This document shows, piece by piece, positions 1 through 5,430 of a DNA stretch of 9,305 nucleotides (position 1 is the first letter of the stretch; every line of letters begins with the position of its first letter). Below the pieces are notes generated by a model. The model did no database searches. It saw nothing but the letters and a program-made list of their open reading frames with translations, and had not been told where the DNA came from. The DNA is from Holophagales bacterium (GTDB lineage: Bacteria > Acidobacteriota > Holophagae > Holophagales > Holophagaceae). The DNA lies in assembly GCA_031281385.1 (NCBI GenBank), contig JAITFL010000056.1, positions 1 through 9,305 of the forward strand, in the 5' to 3' direction. The translations under genes and the position numbers were made by a program.

Positions 1-1478
1 AACCTTTCCGGCATGGAATAGTCAACCTGCAGCGTCCCAAGCTGCCAAGGGCGGCGCAGCGCGTCCAGCACCTGAAACTCGATTTTTGGCCCATAGAATG
101 CGCCCTCGCCGGGATTGATGTGAAATTTGAAACCCGCCTCTGTCAAGGCATCAGCTAGGGCCTTTTCCGAAAGATCCCATATTTCATCGCTGCCAATTCG
201 CTTTTCTGGCCTGGTCGCCAAAGCCACCCTAACTTCCTCAAACGCGAAAACTTCATAGACTTTTTGGACAAAGCGCAGCAAGGAAGCCATTTCCTGCTTC
301 ATCTGGTCTGGCGTACAAAAAATGTGAGCGTCATCTTGGCAGAATGTCTTCACACGAGTGAGCCCGTGGCTTACGCCCGAGCGCTCCCAGCGGTGCAGCC
401 TGCCAAAATCCGCCAAGCGTATGGGCAGCTCCCTATAGCTGTGGCGCTCTGTGCCATAGATCAAGCAATGACCTGGGCAGTTCATGGGCTTCAGCGCAAA
501 TTCCCTTTCCTCCGCCTCGGTGAAGAGCATGCTATCCCTGAAATTATCGTAGTGCCCGCTAGTCCGCCACATAGAGACGTCCATCACTTGCGGGGTTATC
601 ACTTCGGCGTAGCCTTCATGGGCGTACTGCTCCCTCATAAAGTCCACAAGTTCGTTGTAAATGATCGTCCCCTTTGGATGGAAGAAGGGGCTTGCGGGGG
701 CCTCGATGTGAAAACTGAACAAATCTAGCTCTTTGCCCAGCTTTCGGTGATCCCTAGCTTTGGCCTCCTCGATGCGCTTCAAGTGCTCGTCAAGCTCTTT
801 CCGGGTATTGAAGGCTGTGCCGTACACCCTGCACATGGAAGCGTTTTTTTCGTCCCCCTTCCAATAGGCGGCAGCGGCGTGCAGCAGTTTGAAAGCCTTT
901 AGCCGGCCTGTCTCGGGGATGTGCGGCCCCCTGCACAGGTCATAGAAGTCGCCTTGCTGGTACGCCGTGATGGTCTCGCCTTCTGGAATGTCGGACACAA
1001 GCTCGACCTTGAGGTATTCGCCCAGTGACTTAAAACGCGAAAGCGCGTCTGGCCTAGACAGCTCTTGTCGCTCCACTGGAACATTTTCTGCGACTATCTT
1101 GACCATTTCGGCTTCTATGGCGGCCAGATCCTCTGGCGAAAAAAACTTCTCGGTCAAAAAGTCATAGTAAAAACCATCTTCTATGGTCGGGCCAATGCCG
1201 ACCTTTATGTTCGGGAACAGCCGCCTGGCCGCCTGAGCCAGCAGGTGGGCCGCCGAATGGCGGATAATGCCGAGCGATTCATCGTCCTTGCTTGTAATGA
1301 TAGAAACTGAGGCCCCGTCAGGCAGGGGCGTTTTTAGGTCGGCCAGCCTGCCGTCAATTTTTACGGCCAATGCCGCCTCGGCCAACCTAGCGCCAATGCT
1401 GCGGGCAAGATCCAAGCCTGTGGCCCCAGCATCCATGCTCCGCTGCGAACCATCTGGCAATTTGATAGTGATGGACAT
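1..1478 (-). CDS. thrS: Threonine--tRNA ligase (3' part beyond window)
   Basis: Cytoplasmic class II synthetase that charges tRNA-Thr with threonine and edits mischarged Ser-tRNA-Thr. The reading frame is open from ATG 1478 to the left edge: 492 residues of a family usually near 640, so the last part of the catalytic core and the anticodon-binding domain are outside. Visible in order: a TGS domain (about 1-62); an editing domain with HSAAH (74-78) and CRGPH (182-186), the four ligands of its metal site; motif 1 around WRTSGHYDNF (304-313); MNCPGH with zinc ligand Cys334; and motif 2 leading to QDDAHIFC with zinc ligand His385. These numbers match the E. coli enzyme exactly; the third zinc ligand (His511 there) is beyond the edge. 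The start is fixed by a GAGAGG Shine-Dalgarno site 6 nt upstream. No T-box-like leader or clear promoter was recognised. Confidence 0.97.
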   Translation of the reverse strand, partial: MSITIKLPDGSQRSMDAGATGLDLARSIGARLAEAALAVKIDGRLADLKTPLPDGASVSIITSKDDESLGIIRHSAAHLLAQAARRLFPNIKVGIGPTIEDGFYYDFLTEKFFSPEDLAAIEAEMVKIVAENVPVERQELSRPDALSRFKSLGEYLKVELVSDIPEGETITAYQQGDFYDLCRGPHIPETGRLKAFKLLHAAAAYWKGDEKNASMCRVYGTAFNTRKELDEHLKRIEEAKARDHRKLGKELDLFSFHIEAPASPFFHPKGTIIYNELVDFMREQYAHEGYAEVITPQVMDVSMWRTSGHYDNFRDSMLFTEAEEREFALKPMNCPGHCLIYGTERHSYRELPIRLADFGRLHRWERSGVSHGLTRVKTFCQDDAHIFCTPDQMKQEMASLLRFVQKVYEVFAFEEVRVALATRPEKRIGSDEIWDLSEKALADALTEAGFKFHINPGEGAFYGPKIEFQVLDALRRPWQLGTLQVDYSMPER

Positions 1479-1677
1479 CGAATACCTCTCAAAATATTAG
1501 ATTAGCATCAACCAGGGGTCTGGGGAGTAGCGAAGCGCGGGCTCGCATGCGGTCGCCTCCCTCTTTTTAAGCCGCCAAAATGCTCATTGCACTAGGGCGT
1601 CTTCCCCAGACCCCTAGATACTCGCCTCGCCCATTGCCCTATACAGGGGCGGATGCATGGGCTATCCTAATAGTTAT
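1479..1677. other. Divergent intergenic region between thrS and tRNA-Leu
   Basis: No gene is supported here; the short ORF crossing it runs on into the tRNA. Besides the 102-bp inverted-repeat segment, it holds a nested hairpin at 1629-1662 (outer arms GCCCAT/ATGGGC, inner arms CCCT/AGGG). It must carry the promoters for thrS (leftward) and the tRNA (rightward). The only candidate I can point to is a weak -10-like TATCCT at 1663-1668, ten bases before the tRNA, without a well-spaced -35. Confidence 0.5.
1514..1615. repeat. 102-bp segment bounded by perfect 13-bp inverted repeats
   Basis: AGGGGTCTGGGGA at 1514-1526 is perfectly reverse-complemented at 1603-1615, with 76 nt between that contain the palindrome CGCATGCG and a CTCTTTTTAA stretch. 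It lies in the 5' leader region of thrS, 36 nt upstream of its start, and ahead of the tRNA gene on the other strand. It could be a miniature inverted-repeat element or a long-range leader structure. No target-site duplication is obvious, so the mobile reading is only a suggestion. Confidence 0.5.
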
Positions 1678-1763
1678 GCCCCCATGGCGGAATGGCAGAC
1701 GCTGCGGACTTAAAATCCGTTGCCGGCAACGGCGTCCCGGTTCAAGTCCGGGTGGGGGCACCA
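1678..1763 (+). tRNA. tRNA-Leu (anticodon UAA), CCA encoded
   Basis: Class II tRNA reading UUA (and UUG by wobble). The acceptor stem is GCCCCCA (1678-1684) with TGGGGGC (1753-1759), then discriminator A and encoded CCA (1761-1763). The anticodon stem is GCGGA/TCCGT with loop CTTAAAA, giving anticodon TAA at 1711-1713. A long variable arm (GCCG-GCAA-CGGC) and a T arm CCCGG-TTCAAGT-CCGGG complete the leucine-type fold. No terminator is evident before the downstream helicase gene, so read-through is possible. Confidence 0.95.
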
Positions 1764-1811
1764 GCTATATGGAGTAGGTTGTAGGGATTAGGGGCTAGGG
1801 CGGGCCGGGCA

Positions 1812-1843
1812 AATTGACAATTGACAGTGGACAATTGACAATT
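1812..1843 (+). repeat. Heptad tandem repeat AATTGAC, four units plus a partial
   Basis: Units start at 1812, 1819, 1826 (degenerate, AGTGGAC) and 1833, followed by AATT directly before ATG 1844. The array contains three copies of TTGACA but no matching -10 at the right distance, so it is better read as a short tandem repeat than a promoter. It also creates an in-frame TTG at 1814 that would extend the helicase N-terminus artificially. Confidence 0.75.
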
Positions 1844-4243
1844 ATGGATGCGGTCTGCGGCCGCACCGACCTATCAATGCCAGAACAGCCAGAAAATGCC
1901 CATCACCTTCTCCAGGGCCTCAACGGGCCACAGGTAGAGGCGGTTCAGCATGTAAACGGGCCGCTGCTGATTCTGGCGGGGGCGGGGTCTGGCAAGACTA
2001 GGGTCATCACCACGCGCATCGCTTGGCTGATAGAGGAAAAAGGCGTCAGCCCAGGCTCGATACTGGCCATGACTTTCACAAACAAGGCTGCAGAGGAGAT
2101 GCGGGACAGGGTGCAGACGCTGGTGTCAACCCCAGTGGAGAATATGTGGATGGGCACGTTCCACAGCTTCTGCACGAGGCTACTTAGGCGCGAGGGCGAC
2201 AAGTGTCCCGTGGGCAGGGATTTTGTCATTTTTGACCCGAATGACCAAAAAAGCCTGATCAAACAAGTGCTAACCGAACTAAAACTGCCAGAAAAACAGT
2301 TTCATCCCCGCAGGGTGCTGGAATACATCAGCTACTACAAAAACCGCTGCCAGTTTCCCGAAGAGGCGCAGGACGAGGCCCTGGACGCATGGTCAAATAA
2401 GGCCATGGAGGCCTACGAACTTTACCAAAGGGGCCTAGAGGCCAACCGCGCCTGCGACTTTGACGACCTGCTGCTGTACTCCGAGCGGCTGCTTAGGGGC
2501 GATGCACTGCGAGAAGCGTATGAAAAAAGGTTCCCCTTTGTGCTGGTGGACGAATACCAAGACACAAACCGCGCTCAGTACCTTTTGATCAAGCACTTGG
2601 CCAAGGGCCACCAAAACATCTGCGTCGTCGGCGACGAGGATCAATCTATCTATGGCTGGCGCGGTGCCGACATCAACAACATCCTCGACTTCAAAACGGA
2701 CTTCCCAGGCGCCCGGCAAATAAAACTGGAGCAAAACTATAGATCAACGCAAAAAATCTTGGACGCGGCGTCTAAGGTGATAGCCAACAACACACAGCGC
2801 ATAGGCAAAACGCTGTGGACCAACCTGGGCGACGGCGAGCGCATAGTGTTCAAACTGCTGGACGAGGGCCGCATCGAAGCCGAGTGGGCCGCGAGCCAGA
2901 TAAGGGCTGACCTAACCGCTTTCCCAGAGGCAAGGATAGCTGTTCTTTACAGGGCCAACTGGCAGTCGCGCCAAATAGAAGAGGCGCTGCGCGCACTCAA
3001 CATCCCATACAAACTAGTGGGCGGCGTCAAGTTCTATGAGCGCGAGGAAGTAAAGGACACCTTGGCTTACCTTAGGCTGATCTCAAACCCATTTGACACG
3101 ATAAGCTTTAGGCGGGCGATCAACAAGCCAAGGCGGGGCGTGGGCATAGCCACGCTCCAAAAAATCGAAGCCGCCATTCCCCCTGATGGCACACCCATCG
3201 AGGGCGCGCTTAGACTGCTGCGAGCTGGGGAGATAAAGGGCAAGGCACAAAACGGAATAGCCAAGTTCATAGAGCTATTCAAAAAAGCCCCGCAGGAATT
3301 GGAGTCGCAGTCCCTTGGCGGGCTGATCCGCTGGGTTCTGGCTGAATCGGGCTATATCCAAAGCCTAGAGGAAGAAAAATCGCTCGAATCAGAAGGGCGG
3401 ATTCGCAACTTGGAAGAGTTCATCGCCGCGGCCCTTGACGCAGAGTCCTTGGGGCTGCGGCTGGCAGAATTTTTGGATAGAATCACCCTTGCGTCCGACG
3501 CGGACGAGGCGGACAGCGAGGCTAGGTTGTCGCTGATGACCGTCCACTGCGCCAAGGGGCTGGAGTTCCCAATAGTGTACTTGGCCGGGCTGGAAGAAGA
3601 CGTTTTCCCCAACCGCAGGGCCATCGAAGAAGACAACTTGGAAGAGGAAAGGCGGCTTTTCTATGTCGCCATCACTAGGGCGCAGCGCAAACTGCGGATC
3701 AGCGCGGCCAGGCGGAGAAGGCTTGGGGAATATGTGATGATGGGGATGCCCAGCCGCTTTTTGGCGGAGATACCAGAGCAAGCGCTGGAGAACCCCATCA
3801 GGTGGGGTACGCAGATGTTTCAGTCCAGCGGCCAGCCCATGCGCCAGCCTGGAGCACAGCGGGGCGCTGGCGGGGCGGACGTGGCCGCCGAACTGATGAG
3901 GATCAGAAGCTCTTTTGAACGCGCAAGGGCCATCATGGGAAACGCCGAAAAGGATTCCGAGCCTGATGGTTTAGACGAGCCTGCCATGCCTATAGCCGAG
4001 GGGATAGGGCAAGCAGCCCAGATAGAACAAATGCAGCCCCCCAAGGCCCCTGAACGCGAAAATGCCCTCTCGCCCGCGCTGGAAAAAGGAGCGCGGGTGA
4101 TCAGCCCAAGATTCGGTAGGGGCGTCATCACCGGCGCTTCCGGCAGCGGCGAAATGCTGACCTACACCATTAGGTTCGAATGCGGCGAAAAGAGGATAGT
4201 GGCCAAGTACGGGATGCTGGAAAAGGATGATGGCGGCGCATAA
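1844..4243 (+). CDS. uvrD: UvrD/PcrA-type SF1A DNA helicase
   Basis: ATP-driven 3'-5' DNA helicase/translocase acting in nucleotide-excision and mismatch repair and in removing proteins or RNA polymerase from DNA. From ATG 1844 it has 799 residues, slightly above the usual 720-750. Motifs in order: Walker A AGAGSGKTR (45-53), Ia TFTNKAAEEM (77-86), Walker B VDEYQDTN (235-242), III VGDEDQSIYGWRGAD (262-276), IV QNYRST (297-302), V VHCAKGLEF (567-575) and VI VAITRAQRKL (608-617). After a low-complexity linker (about 660-745) comes a Tudor-like C-terminal domain (GARVISPRFGRGVITG onward), the RNA-polymerase-contacting module of PcrA/UvrD. The start is uncertain: TTG 1814 lies in a heptad repeat, ATG 1844 abuts it, and ATG 1877 (MPEQPENAHHLLQGLN) fits the family N-terminus best. 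None has a good Shine-Dalgarno site. The helicase identity is firm; the choice between uvrD and pcrA as the name is conventional. Confidence 0.95.
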   Translation: MDAVCGRTDLSMPEQPENAHHLLQGLNGPQVEAVQHVNGPLLILAGAGSGKTRVITTRIAWLIEEKGVSPGSILAMTFTNKAAEEMRDRVQTLVSTPVENMWMGTFHSFCTRLLRREGDKCPVGRDFVIFDPNDQKSLIKQVLTELKLPEKQFHPRRVLEYISYYKNRCQFPEEAQDEALDAWSNKAMEAYELYQRGLEANRACDFDDLLLYSERLLRGDALREAYEKRFPFVLVDEYQDTNRAQYLLIKHLAKGHQNICVVGDEDQSIYGWRGADINNILDFKTDFPGARQIKLEQNYRSTQKILDAASKVIANNTQRIGKTLWTNLGDGERIVFKLLDEGRIEAEWAASQIRADLTAFPEARIAVLYRANWQSRQIEEALRALNIPYKLVGGVKFYEREEVKDTLAYLRLISNPFDTISFRRAINKPRRGVGIATLQKIEAAIPPDGTPIEGALRLLRAGEIKGKAQNGIAKFIELFKKAPQELESQSLGGLIRWVLAESGYIQSLEEEKSLESEGRIRNLEEFIAAALDAESLGLRLAEFLDRITLASDADEADSEARLSLMTVHCAKGLEFPIVYLAGLEEDVFPNRRAIEEDNLEEERRLFYVAITRAQRKLRISAARRRRLGEYVMMGMPSRFLAEIPEQALENPIRWGTQMFQSSGQPMRQPGAQRGAGGADVAAELMRIRSSFERARAIMGNAEKDSEPDGLDEPAMPIAEGIGQAAQIEQMQPPKAPERENALSPALEKGARVISPRFGRGVITGASGSGEMLTYTIRFECGEKRIVAKYGMLEKDDGGA

Positions 4244-4251
4244 ATGGCGTT

Positions 4252-4269
4252 CTACACTTGTGCTACACT
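4252..4269 (+). promoter_or_regulatory. Direct repeat CTACACT x2, possible operator of the vapBC-like module
   Basis: CTACACT occurs at 4252-4258 and 4263-4269, repeating every 11 bp (one helical turn), 35 nt before the antitoxin start. Antitoxins commonly autoregulate through repeated sites near their promoter, so this is a candidate operator. TACACT also resembles a -10 hexamer, but no well-placed -35 is visible. Confidence 0.3.
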
Positions 4270-4303
4270 CATAAATGGGTCACTGTCAAAACGGAGCCAA
4301 AAA

Positions 4304-4525
4304 ATGTCAGACACAATAATGGAAGCCAAAGATCTCCCGATATTCATTGAACAAAAGTTTGGAACAAAATCTATCAGAATATTGGAACACGCCAATTCCT
4401 TAACCCTAAAGCCAATGCTGCCCCCAACAAATCAATACAACTGTCCATTTTTGGGACTACTCAAACACCAAAAAGGAATGTCGGAGGAACAAATTGCACA
4501 ACGAAGGGCAAGCGAAAGAGGCTGA
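4304..4525 (+). CDS. VapB-like antitoxin of a PIN-toxin module
   Basis: A 73-residue protein beginning MSDTIMEAKDL. The start is chosen at ATG 4304 because CGGAG (4292-4296) sits 7 nt upstream; an in-frame ATG at 4244 has no such site and would overlap the helicase stop region. The N-terminal half (FIEQKFGTKSIRILEHANSL, then TLKPM) looks like a short DNA-binding strand-helix region. The C-terminal tail (FLGLLKHQKGMSEEQIAQRR) resembles the amphipathic toxin-wrapping tail of VapB proteins. The assignment rests mostly on the adjacent PIN gene, whose original start lies 2 nt after this stop, the usual coupled order. A direct repeat CTACACT just upstream may serve autoregulation. The exact antitoxin family (AbrB-, Phd- or RHH-like) cannot be told from sight. 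Confidence 0.7.
   Translation: MSDTIMEAKDLPIFIEQKFGTKSIRILEHANSLTLKPMLPPTNQYNCPFLGLLKHQKGMSEEQIAQRRASERG
4515..4521 (+). promoter_or_regulatory. Shine-Dalgarno AAAGAGG for the original vapC start
   Basis: AAAGAGG overlaps the last codons of the antitoxin and lies 6 nt before ATG 4528. It marks 4528 as the ancestral toxin start, although only three codons can now be read from it before TAA 4537. The present downstream ATG (4681) has no comparable site. Confidence 0.65.
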
Positions 4526-4560
4526 CAATGAAATGCTAAACTCTTGACGCAAATGCAGTA

Positions 4561-4600
4561 TTATACCGACTTGCAATTAAAAAATTGCAAGTCGGTATAA
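4561..4600. repeat. Perfect 18-bp-arm hairpin (loop AAAA)
   Basis: Arms 4561-4578 and 4583-4600 are exact reverse complements (TTATACCGACTTGCAATT on the left). The outer TTA belongs to the flanking direct repeat, so the element's own arm may be 15 bp. This is the first hairpin of the segment interrupting the PIN gene. Confidence 0.9.
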
Positions 4601-4623
4601 GGCGGCGGGAACCGACGCCCGCT

Positions 4624-4663
4624 AGTTTTTGAAAAAGCTGGGTTTCCCAGTTTTTCAAAAACT
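4624..4663. repeat. Long hairpin, 18-19-nt arms, loop TTT
   Basis: AGTTTTTGAAAAAGCTGGG (4624-4642) pairs with CCCAGTTTTTCAAAAACT (4646-4663) with a single bulged G. It is the central AT-rich hairpin of the segment interrupting the PIN gene. It could also act as a transcription barrier ahead of the residual toxin ORF. Confidence 0.85.
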
Positions 4664-4673
4664 TTGGCGTACA

Positions 4674-4695
4674 GCGTTCAATGTCAATTGAACGC
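4674..4695. repeat. 8-bp hairpin spanning the residual PIN start codon
   Basis: GCGTTCAA (4674-4681) pairs with TTGAACGC (4688-4695) around the loop TGTCAA. The A of ATG 4681 closes the stem and TG is in the loop, so initiation there would be structure-dependent. It is the last hairpin of the inserted segment. Confidence 0.75.
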
Positions 4696-5127
4696 AATTT
4701 GGTATTAGCTGTAATTAGCGAAGAGCCGGGCTACGAAACCGTATGCGAAGCCTACCAAGAAACTTCCGAAGGAAAAGCTAAATTGATAATGCACACCATC
4801 AACCTGACGGAAGTGTATGCAACAATCCACAAAAGAGAAGGGCGAGAAAAAGCAAACGAAATACTTGAAACTATAAAAACAGATGCACTAATTGAATTTC
4901 ACAGTGACCCAGATTTTTCTGACAGCCCCGATTTTGATTGCAAGACCGACACGCGCTTCCTAGAAACCTTTTCAGAACTAAGAGCGCAATACGGAACCCA
5001 TTTCAGCGACACATTCGTGCTGGCTACCAACAAGATATACGCAAGAAATGGGATAATTCTAACTTCAGACAGAGGCTTTGAAAAATTCAGGCAAACAAAC
5101 CCAAACAACCTTGTTTACTTCCACTGA
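4681..5127 (+). CDS. Residual PIN-domain ORF (5'-replaced vapC)
   Basis: The 148-residue open frame that remains downstream of the insertion. PIN folds hold a metal site of four acidic residues. Here Glu44 (NLTEVY), Asp110 (HFSDTFVLAT) and Asp130 (ILTSDRGFEKF) are in place, but the first position, normally Asp in strand 1, is replaced: MSIERNLVLAV aligns with the ancestral TLDANAVLAV, giving Glu4 instead of Asp. The first residues come from the end of the inserted segment. No Shine-Dalgarno site precedes ATG 4681, the codon sits in a hairpin, and 155 nt separate it from the antitoxin stop. The product may be unexpressed or attenuated. PIN membership is well supported; function of this version is doubtful. 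Confidence 0.6.
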   Translation: MSIERNLVLAVISEEPGYETVCEAYQETSEGKAKLIMHTINLTEVYATIHKREGREKANEILETIKTDALIEFHSDPDFSDSPDFDCKTDTRFLETFSELRAQYGTHFSDTFVLATNKIYARNGIILTSDRGFEKFRQTNPNNLVYFH

Positions 5128-5430
5128 AATCATTACCACCGCTTTTGGCTCTGAAACGATTTTCCATTTTTGATGCAATAAATGATCTTGCAGATGCGCG
5201 TGTCTGCTACATATCGCTCTGCTGTTTCTTGCAACAGCAAAGGAAAATGGTATCACTCCACTCACGGCGCAGCCCAGGAGCCCCGTGCCTTTCCCTATGG
5301 GAAGGGCTATAAAATCAATAGTTACCACCATACGCAAAAAAAGGGGGGCGAACCCCCCCTTTTCCTTTTTTTGCGCCGATGCCGCTGATCAACGCCCTGC
5401 GCTGTCAACTGCTGTTTTTATCACTTTGGC
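5128..5430. other. Convergent intergenic region, no gene seen
   Basis: It lies between the PIN gene (+) and the secreted-protein gene (-). It contains a hairpin with wobble at about 5289-5307 (CCTTTCCC-TAT-GGGAAGGG) and the bidirectional terminator. A 68-codon ORF at 5182-5388 reads through the terminator, giving a lysine-glycine-proline-leucine tail, and is not credible. The rest has no recognisable structure. Confidence 0.6.
5336..5372. terminator. Bidirectional intrinsic terminator
   Basis: A7 (5336-5342), G6 (5343-5348), a short CGAAC loop, C6 (5354-5359), then TTTT, CC and T7 (5366-5372). Both strands give a G:C stem followed by a T tract. It serves the PIN gene from the left and the secreted-protein gene, whose stop is 58 nt away, from the right. 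Confidence 0.92.

Larger units (their letters stand above)
4564..4701. mobile_element. 138-bp palindromic insertion element in vapC, 6-bp target duplication
   Basis: A non-coding segment flanked by GTATTA at 4558-4563 and 4702-4707. It is almost wholly foldable: an 18-bp hairpin (4561-4600, sharing TTA with the flank), a GC-rich 5-bp hairpin (GCGGG 4605-4609 / CCCGC 4618-4622), a near-perfect 18-bp hairpin (4624-4663, one bulged G) and an 8-bp hairpin (4674-4695). It encodes no transposase and has no clear terminal inverted repeats, so mobilisation would have to be in trans. The coding continuity restored by its removal is the main evidence for insertion. The flanks match loosely over a longer stretch (GACGCAAATGCAGTATTA versus GAACGCAATTTGGTATTA), so a duplication of another kind is possible. 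Confidence 0.65.
4528..5127 (+). pseudogene. Interrupted vapC (PIN-domain toxin) with a hairpin insertion
   Basis: From ATG 4528 the frame reads M-K-C-stop, then T-L-D-A-N-A-V-L up to 4563, where a 138-bp hairpin segment begins. After it, GTATTA is repeated and the frame resumes as V-L-A-V-I-S-E-E-P-G-Y-E-T-V. Excising one repeat plus the segment (144 bp, frame-neutral) gives LDANAVLAVISEEPG, a standard PIN strand-1 with catalytic Asp, and a protein of 151 residues, normal for VapC. The start is 2 nt after the antitoxin stop with AAAGAGG upstream, typical of vapBC. Lesions: the segment (which contains an in-frame TGA at 4630-4632) and an independent TAA at 4537-4539, plausibly from a TAT/TAC codon. 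VapC proteins are Mg-dependent ribonucleases that cut tRNA or rRNA; this copy should not make the native enzyme. Confidence 0.75.

Noticed and set aside
264..1500. Several plus-strand and one minus-strand short ORFs (264-728, 967-1167, 1065-1310, 1267-1500, 899-1084)
   Set aside because: All overlap thrS, which is identified by exact catalytic and zinc-site residues; they are alternative-frame shadows.
1580..1777. 65-codon plus-strand ORF across the thrS/tRNA gap
   Set aside because: It runs through the tRNA-Leu gene and has no ribosome-binding site or recognisable protein character.
1814..1843. TTGACA copies read as -35 promoter boxes for uvrD
   Set aside because: They are units of a heptad repeat and no -10 lies at 16-18 bp from any of them.
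4561..4663. CRISPR-like array or tRNA-like fold in the hairpin segment
   Set aside because: There is no regularly repeated unit with spacers and no T-arm or anticodon-arm pattern; the units are distinct palindromes.
5065..5337. 90-codon minus-strand ORF overlapping the PIN gene end
   Set aside because: It is antisense to the conserved PIN C-terminus and lacks a Shine-Dalgarno site; composition is shadow-like.
5182..5388. 68-codon plus-strand ORF after the PIN gene
   Set aside because: Its C-terminus is translated intrinsic terminator sequence.
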